Assembly: GCA_001464735.1 (NCBI GenBank)
Contig: LNDU01000037.1
Span: 1-64,000 of the forward strand
Direction of reading: 5' to 3'
Source: Nitrospira sp. Ga0074138
GTDB taxonomy: Bacteria > Nitrospirota > Nitrospiria > Nitrospirales > Nitrospiraceae
DNA: 64,000 nt
Both the position numbers and the translations under genes were made by a program. Of this stretch, positions 1 through 9,075 are shown in pieces. Under the pieces are notes generated by a model. The model searched no databases. It was not told the DNA's origin and was given only the letters and a program-made list of their open reading frames with translations. Each line of letters begins with the position of its first letter. Position 1 is the first letter of the stretch.

Positions 1-35
1 GTCTCCGTATACGATCGTCGGGTCTTCGTGTTCAT
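1..35 (-). CDS. Start of IS3-type transposase OrfA (cut by window edge)
   Basis: Reading leftwards on the minus strand, an ATG at 35-33 opens a frame MNTKTRRSYTE that runs off the window. It is preceded by a good Shine-Dalgarno sequence (GGAGGA, about 5 bases upstream). The motif [RK]RxYTE is the usual opening of IS3-family OrfA proteins (a helix-turn-helix DNA-binding protein). Only 11 residues are visible, so this is a pattern call. The OrfA remnant at 1443-1640 lies on the same strand. Confidence 0.45.
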   Translation of the reverse strand, partial: MNTKTRRSYTE

Positions 36-203
36 GTTGTCCTCCGATTTCAGCATTCTCCCACTTAGGGAGGTGTCTGTGAAATCGGGGGAAGGTCATT
101 TCTGACAAGACCATTTGCAACTCCTTGCTCCTAGGAGTAGTGCAGAATTGGACTAAGATCTTGATTGAGAACGGAACATTTTGGGGCATGCCTAGCTAAG
201 AGT

Positions 204-1286
204 ATGACCAGTCCACAAGTCTCTGTTGTAATGAGTGTTTTTAACGGCGAGCGCTTTTTGCGTGATGCTGTTGAAAGTATACTAGACCAAAGTCTCACTG
301 ACTTTGAGTTCATCATCGTTGATGATGGCTCAACTGACGGTTCTGCTTCGCTGCTTGAGTTTTACAAAAACAATGATCCGCGCGTACGGGTGTATAGCCA
401 TGAGAATAGGGGCCTGGTGGAATCTCTTAACATTGGTTGCGGGCTTGCACGAGGCAAGTACATCGCACGGATGGATGCTGACGACATCGCGCTTAGAGAC
501 CGCCTTGCACTGCAGGTGAATGTCTTGGAAAAACATCACGAGCTTGGCTGCTTGGGCGGTGCGGTAGAGTTCATCAAAGCGAGTGGAGTGAGGATTGGAA
601 CTCGTTACTTCCCGACAAAAGATCACGAGATTAGATCAGACCTGGCTCGTGGCGACTGCCCAATTTTCCATCCTACCGTTGTCATGCGAACAAGTGCCTT
701 TATCTCGGTTGGCGGCTATCGGAAGGTTGTCGTAGACGCGGAAGACTACGATCTATGGTTGCGAATTGCGGATAGTTTTCGATTGGCTAATCTAGATACT
801 GTGGTGCTGAAGTACCGGCTGCATCTGCAGCAGGTCTCCGTGCGGAAATTCAGGCAGCAAGTGCTCAGCGCCCTAGCAGCGAAAACGGCGTCCCTATCAA
901 GAAGTAATGGTAACCCGGATCCGTTGGAATCGATACCAGAGGTAACGCCAGCGGTGTTAACGGCGCTCGGAGTCAGTCACGATAAGCAGCATGCGCACAT
1001 AAATCGTGGATTTTTAACTTGCATCCGTAGCATGTCTGACGCGGGTGAAGCGACGGCCACCCGCGAGACTATCGAGGCGATGCTGGCCTCGCCCGAATGG
1101 AGAAGTGCGGATCTTTGTTTGGTGGCGGACTTCGGCCTGTTGTCGGCACGAATATATTGGCGTCAACAGAGATACATGAGGAGCATCGCCACTGCAATTC
1201 ATGCGTTCGTCATACGCCCGGTGATGATTGGCCGCCCGCTGAAGCCACTCCTGCGACGGCTGCGGCTCGCGAGACCTGCTCTGTAG
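204..1286 (+). CDS. Glycosyltransferase family 2
   Basis: A 360-residue cytoplasmic or membrane-associated GT-A glycosyltransferase, first of the polysaccharide locus. It would transfer a nucleotide-activated sugar onto a growing lipid-linked glycan. The N-terminus has the classic GT2 start (VSVVMSVFNGERFL), then VDDGSTDGS near residues 37-45 and the metal-binding MDADD near 87-91. An acceptor-side DYDLWLR motif lies near 175. The last 120 residues are not recognisable and may contact membrane or acceptor. I chose the ATG at 204 because GT2 homology begins just after it; an upstream TTG at 165 adds only 13 non-conserved residues. The sugar cannot be inferred. Confidence 0.85.
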   Translation: MTSPQVSVVMSVFNGERFLRDAVESILDQSLTDFEFIIVDDGSTDGSASLLEFYKNNDPRVRVYSHENRGLVESLNIGCGLARGKYIARMDADDIALRDRLALQVNVLEKHHELGCLGGAVEFIKASGVRIGTRYFPTKDHEIRSDLARGDCPIFHPTVVMRTSAFISVGGYRKVVVDAEDYDLWLRIADSFRLANLDTVVLKYRLHLQQVSVRKFRQQVLSALAAKTASLSRSNGNPDPLESIPEVTPAVLTALGVSHDKQHAHINRGFLTCIRSMSDAGEATATRETIEAMLASPEWRSADLCLVADFGLLSARIYWRQQRYMRSIATAIHAFVIRPVMIGRPLKPLLRRLRLARPAL

Positions 1287-1442
1287 CAACTCGGTGGCGA
1301 TTGTGGTAGTCAACATTCTTAACCGTCGCTAATAATCCTAGAACCGCGCGCGATTCAATCTTAGCAGCCCGCAAGCTCGCCGCACGCCGATCGAAAACTG
1401 ACCGGTAACGGCCTGCACCACTTACTCGGTTGCGTATGGGCG

Positions 1443-1640
1443 TCAGGATGTTTTTGCGAAGACCTCTTGGAAGCTGACCTTGTCCACCGTCAGATCCGCC
1501 ATAAACTCCTTGAGCTTGCGATTCTGCTGTTCGAACGCAATCCCCAGATCTTGGCCAGGCCGATCTAGCGGTACCGTTTTCCCCAGACATAGTACATGAC
1601 TTTTTGCTCTCGATCTCACGTGCCACTTCTGGCACCGGGG
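1443..1640 (-). pseudogene. Frameshifted IS3 OrfA transposase remnant
   Basis: On the minus strand three frames together spell the second half of an IS3-type OrfA. First comes VPEVAREIE (1600s), then YYVWGKRYR (about 1565-1595), then a frame with EQQNRKLKEFMADLTVDK ending in FAKTS and a stop at 1443-1445. The leucine-zipper-like tail [NR]xxLKxxxADLTxDK is diagnostic of OrfA. At least two frameshifts separate the pieces, and no OrfB is visible. This is an old insertion scar between two glycosyltransferase genes. Confidence 0.7.
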
Positions 1641-1775
1641 CCTAAGCGTCCAATTGCCACAAGGCAGTCGGCATCTGTTTCTCGCAATCCCCCTGGTTGG
1701 TGGGCTGCAGGGTAGCCCATTTATCCTATTGAGGCTGGTCTAACAAAGGTCCTGCAGAGACCTGTCGGAGCGATA

Positions 1776-3035
1776 ATGGCTAATTTGGATGGTGTCACGA
1801 TACTACGCTACGCTCATATCTTCCGGCATCGGACTTCCGGAGGCGTGGAACAGTACCTTCATCAGCTTAACGACGCTTTGCTAGCGAACAGTCGACTAAC
1901 AATCCTGCAGATGCATCTCGTGCCCACTAACTCAGGCGACAGCACAATACAAATTGAGATTGAAAAGCGTGGCCAAGGACAAATCGTTTGGATTCCAGTT
2001 TGCGTTCATGCCGAGGATCGTTCCATTGGTTCGCTACCAGGGAGGTTGCGAGTATTAGCATCGTCAAGCGCCTCCCGACGTTCAGCAGGGGCACTTTCAA
2101 GGTTTGCCGTCCTCGGTCGTGCGCTTCGGAATACAGGCGGTCATTTATGGTACCCCAGCATGATTCTGAGCGAGATACTGCATGAAGTCCTCGACGCGTA
2201 CAAAGTGGACCTCATTGTCCTCCATCGGCTGAGTTACGACGTCGGCAGTCTAATTTCCTTGGCAGTGCAGCGCCGCATCCCATATGCCATTGTCCATCAT
2301 TTCGACAACGGCGGGTTGGAGGAGCGGAGAATCCGTCGATGGCTGGCAAGGGCAGCAGCGGTTGGAGGAGTGTCGACACCGAAAGTGCCTCTCGAGTTGC
2401 AGGACGCATATGTCAACTTGTCAGACGCCGTCAACTGCGATTTCTTCTCTCCAGCACGAGCCTTACCTGTTACGCGCCCGAATGGTTTTGTAGTCTTTTT
2501 GCCAGGTCGGATCACGGAGGGGAAAGGCCATCTGGATTTGCTCCTTGCTGCGGAAGGTCTTGTGCATGCAGGGGTAGCGGTCTCGCTTGTTTTTGCCGGT
2601 GCTATTGACTCGGAGCCCCTCATGGCTCTCTTGAAGATGCGAGCGTCTGAAGGGGGGGGCGCAGACCGTGTGATATTTCTTGGTGAACTGACATCCCAGA
2701 AACTTCGGGATTGGTATGCTGCGTGTGATGTGGTGGTCCTGCCCAGTAGCTCAGAAGGACTGCCCAGGGTACTCCTCGAAGCCCAGGCCATGAAAAAGCC
2801 AGTGCTCGCCTACGAGTCTGGTGGCATACCGGATGCCCTCGTTGCCGGCCTGACAGGATATCTCGTGAAAACGGGAGACTATATTGCGATGAGTGAGCGC
2901 CTTCTGTACTTGATGAACCATGCCCAAGAGCGCAAGGCCATGGGAGAATCCGGCAGGGCATTCGTGTCACAGCAGTTTTCGCTCGCAACCTTAACTGCAA
3001 GGCACCAACGCTTCTACTTAGATGCATTGACATGA
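1776..3035 (+). CDS. Glycosyltransferase family 4 (GT-B)
   Basis: A 419-residue GT-B enzyme. The N-terminal half opens with the acceptor-side SGGVEQYLHQL motif. The C-terminal half has the donor-binding signature: GRITEGKGHLDLL, the EGLPRVLLEAQAMKKPVLA block with the conserved E-x7-E, then GIPDAL. It probably adds one sugar in EPS repeat assembly at the inner face of the cytoplasmic membrane. The ATG follows a Shine-Dalgarno-like CGGAGCG. An 8-G run at 2652-2659 lies inside the frame and encodes the Gly-rich loop of residues near 294-297. The gene is separated from the upstream GT by an IS scar. Confidence 0.87.
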   Translation: MANLDGVTILRYAHIFRHRTSGGVEQYLHQLNDALLANSRLTILQMHLVPTNSGDSTIQIEIEKRGQGQIVWIPVCVHAEDRSIGSLPGRLRVLASSSASRRSAGALSRFAVLGRALRNTGGHLWYPSMILSEILHEVLDAYKVDLIVLHRLSYDVGSLISLAVQRRIPYAIVHHFDNGGLEERRIRRWLARAAAVGGVSTPKVPLELQDAYVNLSDAVNCDFFSPARALPVTRPNGFVVFLPGRITEGKGHLDLLLAAEGLVHAGVAVSLVFAGAIDSEPLMALLKMRASEGGGADRVIFLGELTSQKLRDWYAACDVVVLPSSSEGLPRVLLEAQAMKKPVLAYESGGIPDALVAGLTGYLVKTGDYIAMSERLLYLMNHAQERKAMGESGRAFVSQQFSLATLTARHQRFYLDALT

Positions 3036-3188
3036 TCATCTTCATTCAGCACGGTTCTGGACTGAGTATCATCGCGATCAATCTTCAGCTTTTCGATACA
3101 TCCATACCTGTGGCCGCACAGGATCAAAATAGATCATCGCTGTGGCAGAAAATGCCCACGTAGAGATCTAAAAGGCAAAGGTCGCAGC

Positions 3189-4136
3189 ATGTATTCCATA
3201 GTCCAAGGGGGTGAAGCAGTACTTGCGATGCAACAACCGACAGTAGTGAGCCTGCCCCATATTAGCGTATGTGTGTGTACTTTCAAGAGGCCGGTCATGC
3301 TACGGCGTTTACTAGAGAAGTTGGTTGAGCAAGACACAAATGGGTTGTTTTCCTTCTCCGTCGTCGTCGTGGATAACGATCGTGCAGAATCGGCCAGAGA
3401 GGTAGTGGAGGCATTTGTGGGCACCGTCCAGTTTGGACTGTGCTATTTCGTCGAGCCGCGCCAGAGCTTCGCATTGGCGAGAAATCGGGCTGTCGAGCAG
3501 GCAGCAGGGGACTTTGTCGCATTTATCGATGATGATGAATGCGCATCGAGACAGTGGCTGCTTCATCTCTTCAACACCTGCATTGCGTACAATGCTGCTG
3601 GTGCCTTGGGCCCGGTGAAGCCGTATTTCCCCCAAACCCCGCCGGACTGGTTAGTCAAAGGAAAATTCGCCGAGCGGGCCGCGTATCGGACGGGGCATAT
3701 CCTGGATTGGCGCCAATCAAGAACGGGAAATGTCTTATTCAAGAAGGACATTGTCGAGGGAGAGGAAGAGTCGTTCAGGACTAAATTTGGAACCGGAGGC
3801 GAAGACGTAGACTTCTTCCAACGGATGATGCGTAAGGGGCATGTATTCGTCTGGTGCAATGAAGCGGAGGTTTTTGAGGAAGTGCCCCCCGAGCGCTGTA
3901 CTCGCATGTATCATTTGAGAAGAGCACTGCTCCGCGGAAGAAATACATTTGAGCGTGAGGGGATCCGACTTGGCAGTGCAGGAAGGTCCGTACTTGCTAT
4001 GTCTGTCTATGGTCTCGCATTTCCATTTCTGGCGGTCATGGGACAATATCGCCTCATGAAATATGCTATTAAGTTTTCCGATCACGCGGGCAAGATCTTG
4101 GCCCTTGTTGGTATAAACCTGATTAAAGAGCGGTAG
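3189..4136 (+). CDS. Glycosyltransferase family 2
   Basis: A 315-residue GT2 protein. Motifs are VCVCTFKRPVML at the nucleotide-binding N-terminus, VVVDNDRAESA, and the metal site AFIDDDE near residue 115. A hydrophobic stretch near 275-290 (SVLAMSVYGLAFPFLAVMG) suggests membrane association. The [TG]GGEDVDFFQRM motif around 200 matches the GT2 acceptor loop (ED). An internal ATG at 3228 is an alternative start, as homology begins about ten residues after it. It belongs to the same plus-strand EPS run as its neighbours. Confidence 0.83.
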   Translation: MYSIVQGGEAVLAMQQPTVVSLPHISVCVCTFKRPVMLRRLLEKLVEQDTNGLFSFSVVVVDNDRAESAREVVEAFVGTVQFGLCYFVEPRQSFALARNRAVEQAAGDFVAFIDDDECASRQWLLHLFNTCIAYNAAGALGPVKPYFPQTPPDWLVKGKFAERAAYRTGHILDWRQSRTGNVLFKKDIVEGEEESFRTKFGTGGEDVDFFQRMMRKGHVFVWCNEAEVFEEVPPERCTRMYHLRRALLRGRNTFEREGIRLGSAGRSVLAMSVYGLAFPFLAVMGQYRLMKYAIKFSDHAGKILALVGINLIKER

Positions 4137-4183
4137 AGTGCGCTATAGTTCCCGACCTTCTCGCTTTTGAACTGGCTGCATAC

Positions 4184-6001
4184 ATGCCTGGAATCATAGG
4201 TCTCCAAACCAGAATGCCTCGCGGATGGGCCGAACAGCATTTGAAGCGGATGGTCGATGCCGTGCAGCATGAACATTTCTATGTCACGGGGACTTGGATC
4301 GACGAATCAATGGGGCTTTACGTTGGGTGGGTGGCCCGCAAGAATGCACTGCCTGATGGAATGCCACTTAGAAGTAGCTGTGGCGATCGGACTCTTATCT
4401 TTTCCGGCGAAGAGTTTTCAGACGGCGGTATTGGGAGGGATCTCACCGATACGAATCACAGCTGCGGCCTCAGTGCCGCCAGATACCTTGTGGAGCTCTC
4501 CGAAACAGGTCCTGTCTTTCCCACCTGCCTGAATGGACGATTTCACGGACTGCTCGCTGACCAGAAGCAGGGCACCATCACGTTGTTCAATGATCGGTAC
4601 GGAATGCATCGCCTGTATTATCATCAGGCAAAAGATGCGGTGTATTTTGCGGCAGAAGCAAAGGCGATTTTGGCAGTAAGGCCGGAGCTACGAAGAATAG
4701 AGCAGCGCGCCCTCGGGGAATACATCACATGCGGATGCGTGTTGGAGAATCGAACGCTGTTCGATGGAATTGAGGTGCTACCCGGCGCATCGGCATGGGT
4801 TCTCAAGGACGGTTCAGTCGAGAGGAAGGACTCTTACTTCGACCCACGAGAGTGGGAGGAACAAGAGACGCTGGATCCAGAGCGCTATTACCATCAGCTT
4901 CGTGAGGTTTTTACAGGTATACTGCCTCGCTATTTCCGGTCAAAGGAACCAATAGGCATTTCACTAACCGGTGGTCTGGACACGCGCATGATCCTGGCGT
5001 GGCACAAGGCTGCGCCTAGGTCGCTCCCCTGCTATACATTCGGTGGGTCCTACAGGGATTGTCAGGATGTCGTCGTAGCACGAAATGTGGCTCACCGCTA
5101 CGAGCAGACTCATGACGTGATCACGGTCGGTGATGATTTTCTCTCGCGATTCTCTCAATATGCAGAGCGTACAGTGTATCTGACGGACGGATGCGCCAAT
5201 GTCCGACGGGCGTCTGATCTGTATCTCAATGAACGTGCCAAAGACATTGCCCCTGTGCGTATGACCGGTAACTATGGAAGCGAGGTTCTGCGGGGCGTGC
5301 GGGCATTCAAGTCCACAAGCCCGACTCCGAGTCTTTTTCAGAATGACCTTCTTCATGTGTTTCGTCAGGCAGAGGAGACGTACAAGACGATTGCCTCTGC
5401 GCATCCAATCTCATTTGCGGTCTTTAGGCAAGCGCCATGGCACCACTACGGCCTCTTAGCGCTCGAAGAAACTCAGGTTTCACTGCGGTCACCCTACCTG
5501 GACAATGAACTGGTCCGTACCGTGTTCCAGGCTCCACGCTCAACTTTTGAGAGTAATGACCTCTGCTTGCGCTTGATTGCCGATGGTTCTCCCTCCCTCC
5601 GAAGCATTCCAACTGACCGAGGCGTGGGGCCAACGGGACCCATTGGATCGATGCTCCGTAAACGGGAAGAGTTTCTGGTCAAGGCCGAATACGCCTATGA
5701 CTATGGCATGCCTCACTGGATGGCACGCATCGATCATGCTTTGGCGCTCTTCCATTTAGAACGACTGTTTCTGGGACGGCATAAGTTTAACCATTATCGG
5801 CTTTGGTACCGAGATATTCTGGCAGATTACATTCGCGGAATGCTTTTAGACCGGCGGGCTCTTTCCAGGGCCTACATTGACAGGCGACAAGTCGAGAACG
5901 TCGTACAAGGACACCTCAGGGGAGATCGGAACTATACCAACGAGATTCATACCCTGTTGACGCTGGAATTACTTCATCGACTGTTTATCGACGCGCACTA
6001 A
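4184..6001 (+). CDS. Asparagine-synthetase-like amidotransferase lacking the glutaminase cysteine
   Basis: A 605-residue protein with the two-domain AsnB layout. Residues 1-200 are a class II glutamine amidotransferase (Ntn) fold with NDRYGMHRLYY. Residues 230-560 are an ATP-pyrophosphatase synthetase domain with LTGGLDTRM near 259-268, matching the SGGLDS P-loop. In active AsnB the protein starts MCG and Cys2 is the glutaminase nucleophile; here it starts MPGIIG, so glutamine hydrolysis should be absent. The synthetase half could still adenylate a carboxylate and form an amide with ammonia or another amine, perhaps on a uronic acid of the polysaccharide (inference). AsnB-like proteins are common in exosortase-linked EPS loci. 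Confidence 0.8.
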   Translation: MPGIIGLQTRMPRGWAEQHLKRMVDAVQHEHFYVTGTWIDESMGLYVGWVARKNALPDGMPLRSSCGDRTLIFSGEEFSDGGIGRDLTDTNHSCGLSAARYLVELSETGPVFPTCLNGRFHGLLADQKQGTITLFNDRYGMHRLYYHQAKDAVYFAAEAKAILAVRPELRRIEQRALGEYITCGCVLENRTLFDGIEVLPGASAWVLKDGSVERKDSYFDPREWEEQETLDPERYYHQLREVFTGILPRYFRSKEPIGISLTGGLDTRMILAWHKAAPRSLPCYTFGGSYRDCQDVVVARNVAHRYEQTHDVITVGDDFLSRFSQYAERTVYLTDGCANVRRASDLYLNERAKDIAPVRMTGNYGSEVLRGVRAFKSTSPTPSLFQNDLLHVFRQAEETYKTIASAHPISFAVFRQAPWHHYGLLALEETQVSLRSPYLDNELVRTVFQAPRSTFESNDLCLRLIADGSPSLRSIPTDRGVGPTGPIGSMLRKREEFLVKAEYAYDYGMPHWMARIDHALALFHLERLFLGRHKFNHYRLWYRDILADYIRGMLLDRRALSRAYIDRRQVENVVQGHLRGDRNYTNEIHTLLTLELLHRLFIDAH

Positions 6002-6046
6002 GCTCCTCATACCCGCCTCTAACACGACGGTGCTTACCAAGAATCT

Positions 6047-7675
6047 ATGCAACGCTTTCCTATGATCGGTATAGCAATCAATGAACATGAACTGGATGTC
6101 GCGAGCGAGTTTTTTGAGTTGTTTAAGACTCCATGGGAGAGAGCCGTGCCTGGTCGGAGGTACCGCGTTGTCTTGATAACAGACGAGTCTTTCAGTGTCT
6201 CCGATGCCGAAGTGGTATTGATCTATGGTTCAGGCAGCCACGACATTGATCGGAAAACAGGGATGGTCACGCGTCGTCTCAGCAGTCCGAGACATCTAAC
6301 CTGGAAGGACGGTGATCTCCCCATCTACAAGGGAGTAGCGGTATTCGAGTCGACACACCCAGATGGAATCCTCAAATTGAATGGAACACCCGTCACGTAT
6401 AGGTCCGAGAGAGAGGGACAGGTGGTCTGGCGCATCGGCTACAACCTCTTTAGTGAAATCCGATTCCTTTTGACTGAGGGACAGCCAGTAGAACATGCCC
6501 TCACACCTGCCTTGGAGTTCCACATCGCTATTCTGCGACACCTGTTGACCCTGTGCAAAATTTCCTTTGTGGAGATTCCCCCTCGTCCTCACGGGTACGA
6601 TTTTATTTGTTGTCTGACGCACGATGTGGACTTTTGTGGAATCCGACGACACCTGTTCGACCGCACGATGGCCGGGTTCCTCTATCGGGCCTCTGTCGGT
6701 TCGATGATCGATCTCATCCACGGTCGTCGTTCCCTCAAAGAGGCCTGCCAGAACTGGCTGGCCTTTCTATCCTTGCCCTTGGTGTTCCTACGAATACTGT
6801 CGGATTTTTGGCGCCCTTTCGAGGACTATGCCAAGGTAGAAAGGCGAAATAGATCGACCTTCTTCCTGGTCCCGTTCAAGGGAAAGGCCGGATTAGCTCC
6901 GGATGGATCAACCAACGAGTGGCGAGCAACGCCCTACGGTATCGACGATGTTCAGGAGGACCTGGTAGTAGCTGCGGCGTGCGGCAGCGAGCTCGCGGTG
7001 CATGGAATCGATGCCTGGCATGATGCTGAGGCCGGCCGTGAGGAATTGAAGAAATTAGTATCCTGCACCGGACAGAAGACGACGGGCATCAGGATGCACT
7101 GGTTATATTTCGATAGGGAGTCCCCAGGAAAACTTGAGAAGGCAGGCTTTGAGTATGATTCGACGTGTGGGTTTAACGAAGCCATTGGATACCGAGCTGG
7201 AACATTGCAAGTGTTTCGTCCTTTGGGTTGTTCAACGTTGATGGAGCTACCAATGACCATCATGGACTCGGCACTGTTTTCTTCCGGGCGGATGGGACTA
7301 ACGTCGGCAGAAGCATTGCGGCTGATCTGTGGAATAATAACGCAAGCGAAGCATTTTGGTGGTGTTCTTGTGATTAATTGGCATGAGCGAAGTCTGGCGC
7401 CGGAACGACTATTGGGTCGAGTGTATGGAGCTCTGCTGGACCTTGTCGAAGACGGAAATCACGTTTGGTTTGCTAAGGCGAATGAGGCTGTACAGTGGTT
7501 TCAGTGGAGACGCTCGATTTGTTTCTTTACGGGGGACTCTTCTAGTGGCGGTGTCCAAGTCTCTGCGCCATATGGAATGGCTACAGGCGGAGAAATTTGT
7601 ATTCACCGGCCGGATCAGGCTGAGAACGACATCCGCTTCTGGGATGGGACGACACCTATTGAGCTTTGTGTGTAA
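6047..7675 (+). CDS. Polysaccharide-deacetylase-like protein
   Basis: A 542-residue protein with a CE4/NodB-like core. CLTHDVDFCG near residues 190-197 supplies the Asp-Asp metal and base positions. AVHGIDAWHD near 325 and the VINWHERS motif near 445 supply candidate histidines. About 185 residues precede the core and are unrecognised. Deacetylases of this type remove N-acetyl groups from amino sugars in the polymer. No clear signal peptide is seen, so the site of action is uncertain. It sits between the AsnB-like and acyltransferase genes in a tight plus-strand series. An insertion (residues 210-260, hydrophobic) may be a membrane-binding segment. Confidence 0.7.
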   Translation: MQRFPMIGIAINEHELDVASEFFELFKTPWERAVPGRRYRVVLITDESFSVSDAEVVLIYGSGSHDIDRKTGMVTRRLSSPRHLTWKDGDLPIYKGVAVFESTHPDGILKLNGTPVTYRSEREGQVVWRIGYNLFSEIRFLLTEGQPVEHALTPALEFHIAILRHLLTLCKISFVEIPPRPHGYDFICCLTHDVDFCGIRRHLFDRTMAGFLYRASVGSMIDLIHGRRSLKEACQNWLAFLSLPLVFLRILSDFWRPFEDYAKVERRNRSTFFLVPFKGKAGLAPDGSTNEWRATPYGIDDVQEDLVVAAACGSELAVHGIDAWHDAEAGREELKKLVSCTGQKTTGIRMHWLYFDRESPGKLEKAGFEYDSTCGFNEAIGYRAGTLQVFRPLGCSTLMELPMTIMDSALFSSGRMGLTSAEALRLICGIITQAKHFGGVLVINWHERSLAPERLLGRVYGALLDLVEDGNHVWFAKANEAVQWFQWRRSICFFTGDSSSGGVQVSAPYGMATGGEICIHRPDQAENDIRFWDGTTPIELCV

Positions 7676-7714
7676 CCGAAGTTTCTGGAGTGATTCAGCG
7701 AGGATTATTCGATA

Positions 7715-8659
7715 GTGAGCGTCATTCGCGAAATTAGTATCAAGGGCAGAAAGCAGCAAGTGCCTGCTTTTTCCCTCGACGGTGTCACCATCGTTACCAA
7801 CGGCAGGTTTCTCACCATTGCCAAGATATTCGATGAGTATTGGCTGCCCCTAGAATCCCTGCCCAATCCCAGCAGAGTGATCGATCATTTGAAAACTGTT
7901 GGTCCAAAGCCGGATCTTTTCACGTTCGCACAACGTGCGCCCGACGGGCAGCCCAAGTTCTCCTACTATATGGAATGGGACAATGTAGCGGCCATACCGG
8001 TGTCGTCCTATGACCACTGGTTCCACAAGCAGATTTCGTCGGCTGCAAGGCGAAATATCCGGACTAGTGAAAAAAAAGACGTACTTGTCAGGGTGGAACC
8101 ATACGATGAGCGCTATGTACACGGAATCATGTCGATATTCAATGAGTCGCGCATTCGAGCGGGGCGAAAATATTGGCATTACGGAAAAACATTTGAGACT
8201 GTCCAGACGGAAAACGGCACGTATCGTGATCGAAGCACATTTCTCGCGGCTTACGTCAAGGATCAAATGATTGGCTATATGAAGATTGTGTGGGACGTTG
8301 AAAGCGCTGCCATCATGCAAATTCTTTCGAAAATGGCGTTTCGTGACAAACGACCGAACAACGCACTTCTTTCTCAAGCTGTCAAGCTTTGCGAACAGAG
8401 AGGCGTCAAGTACCTTCTCTATGAACGATTTGTATACGGTAATAAGGGAGAGGATTCGTTGACAAGATTCAAACAGGCTAATGGATTTGTAAGGATGAAT
8501 TTGCCTCGTTACTATGTCCCTTTGACGTCCAAGGGAAGGGTTGCCTTAAGTCTGGGATTGCACCGAGACGTCAAGGATCTTGTTCCACAATGGATGCGTC
8601 GGATGTACCTCGATATGCGAGACAAGTGGTATGCAGGTCAGATGGAGAAGGAGGGTTAA
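7715..8659 (+). CDS. GNAT/FemAB-like acyltransferase
   Basis: A 314-residue cytoplasmic protein starting at GTG. It resembles the GNAT-fold, FemAB-related acyltransferases found in EPS clusters. Features are the SSAARRNIRTSEKK basic stretch near residues 108-121, GYMKIVWD near 188, and a LLSQAVKLCEQRGVKYLLYE helix-strand typical of the second half of the fold. It probably transfers an acyl or aminoacyl group to a sugar amine (inference). The only spacing upstream is a 39-base gap from the deacetylase-like gene, suggesting co-transcription. Confidence 0.6.
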   Translation: MSVIREISIKGRKQQVPAFSLDGVTIVTNGRFLTIAKIFDEYWLPLESLPNPSRVIDHLKTVGPKPDLFTFAQRAPDGQPKFSYYMEWDNVAAIPVSSYDHWFHKQISSAARRNIRTSEKKDVLVRVEPYDERYVHGIMSIFNESRIRAGRKYWHYGKTFETVQTENGTYRDRSTFLAAYVKDQMIGYMKIVWDVESAAIMQILSKMAFRDKRPNNALLSQAVKLCEQRGVKYLLYERFVYGNKGEDSLTRFKQANGFVRMNLPRYYVPLTSKGRVALSLGLHRDVKDLVPQWMRRMYLDMRDKWYAGQMEKEG

Positions 8660-8776
8660 TGCTCTTTCCTGTCTATTCGCGAGGAACGCTGGAATGGTTT
8701 TGCAATGAAGGTAAGACGAACAATCTAAGCAACTCTTATCTTGCCACTTTCGGTTTCGATCGGCATTGCCTTGTGT

Positions 8777-8802
8777 AAGGCACCGGCTTAAGGCTGGTGC
8801 TT
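8777..8802 (+). terminator. Possible stem-loop after the acyltransferase gene
   Basis: A hairpin with about ten pairs, one bulged G and a TTAAG-type loop (AAGGCACCGGC / GGCTGGTGCTT). It lies 120 bases beyond the acyltransferase stop. There is no downstream T tract, so intrinsic termination is doubtful. Confidence 0.3.
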
Positions 8803-8864
8803 GGCCTATCTGTCAGCGAGCCCCAGTAATGATGATGTGCAGAGCATCACGGTTGCGCCGCTGA

Positions 8865-9038
8865 GGATTCAGAAACGAAGCTCTGCTGGCGACTGCTGAT
8901 GTTGTGGCAAGTGGAGACTCGCATACGTTCGGCAATACCGCCGTCATTGTAGACGCTTGGCCATCCGTCGTTGCGCGGGAGACTCAGCTCCGGGCTGTGG
9001 CTGAGTACTCTCCACACAGGTTTCCGCTGGTGATGTGA
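8865..9038 (+). pseudogene. SGNH/GDSL hydrolase fragment
   Basis: A 57-codon open stretch with no start codon, bounded by stops, whose translation contains VVASGDSHTFGNTAV and then VDAWPSVVARE. This is the block I GDSxTFG signature and following segment of SGNH hydrolases of EPS loci. The intact SGNH protein at 21952 has the equivalent LLGDSFTFAKAV and EDIFPSLLESQ. The catalytic C-terminal Asp/His block is gone. It appears to be the residue of a deleted O-acyl esterase/acetyltransferase gene. No other gene fits in the 8660-9075 gap. Confidence 0.6.
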
Positions 9039-9075
9039 ATGGAAGTCAAAACTCTGAACGTCGAGCAACTGCGCA

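Noticed and set aside
1210..1635. 141-codon minus-strand frame
   Set aside because: It overlaps a GT2 gene, and only part carries one frame of the broken OrfA; I describe that as a pseudogene instead.
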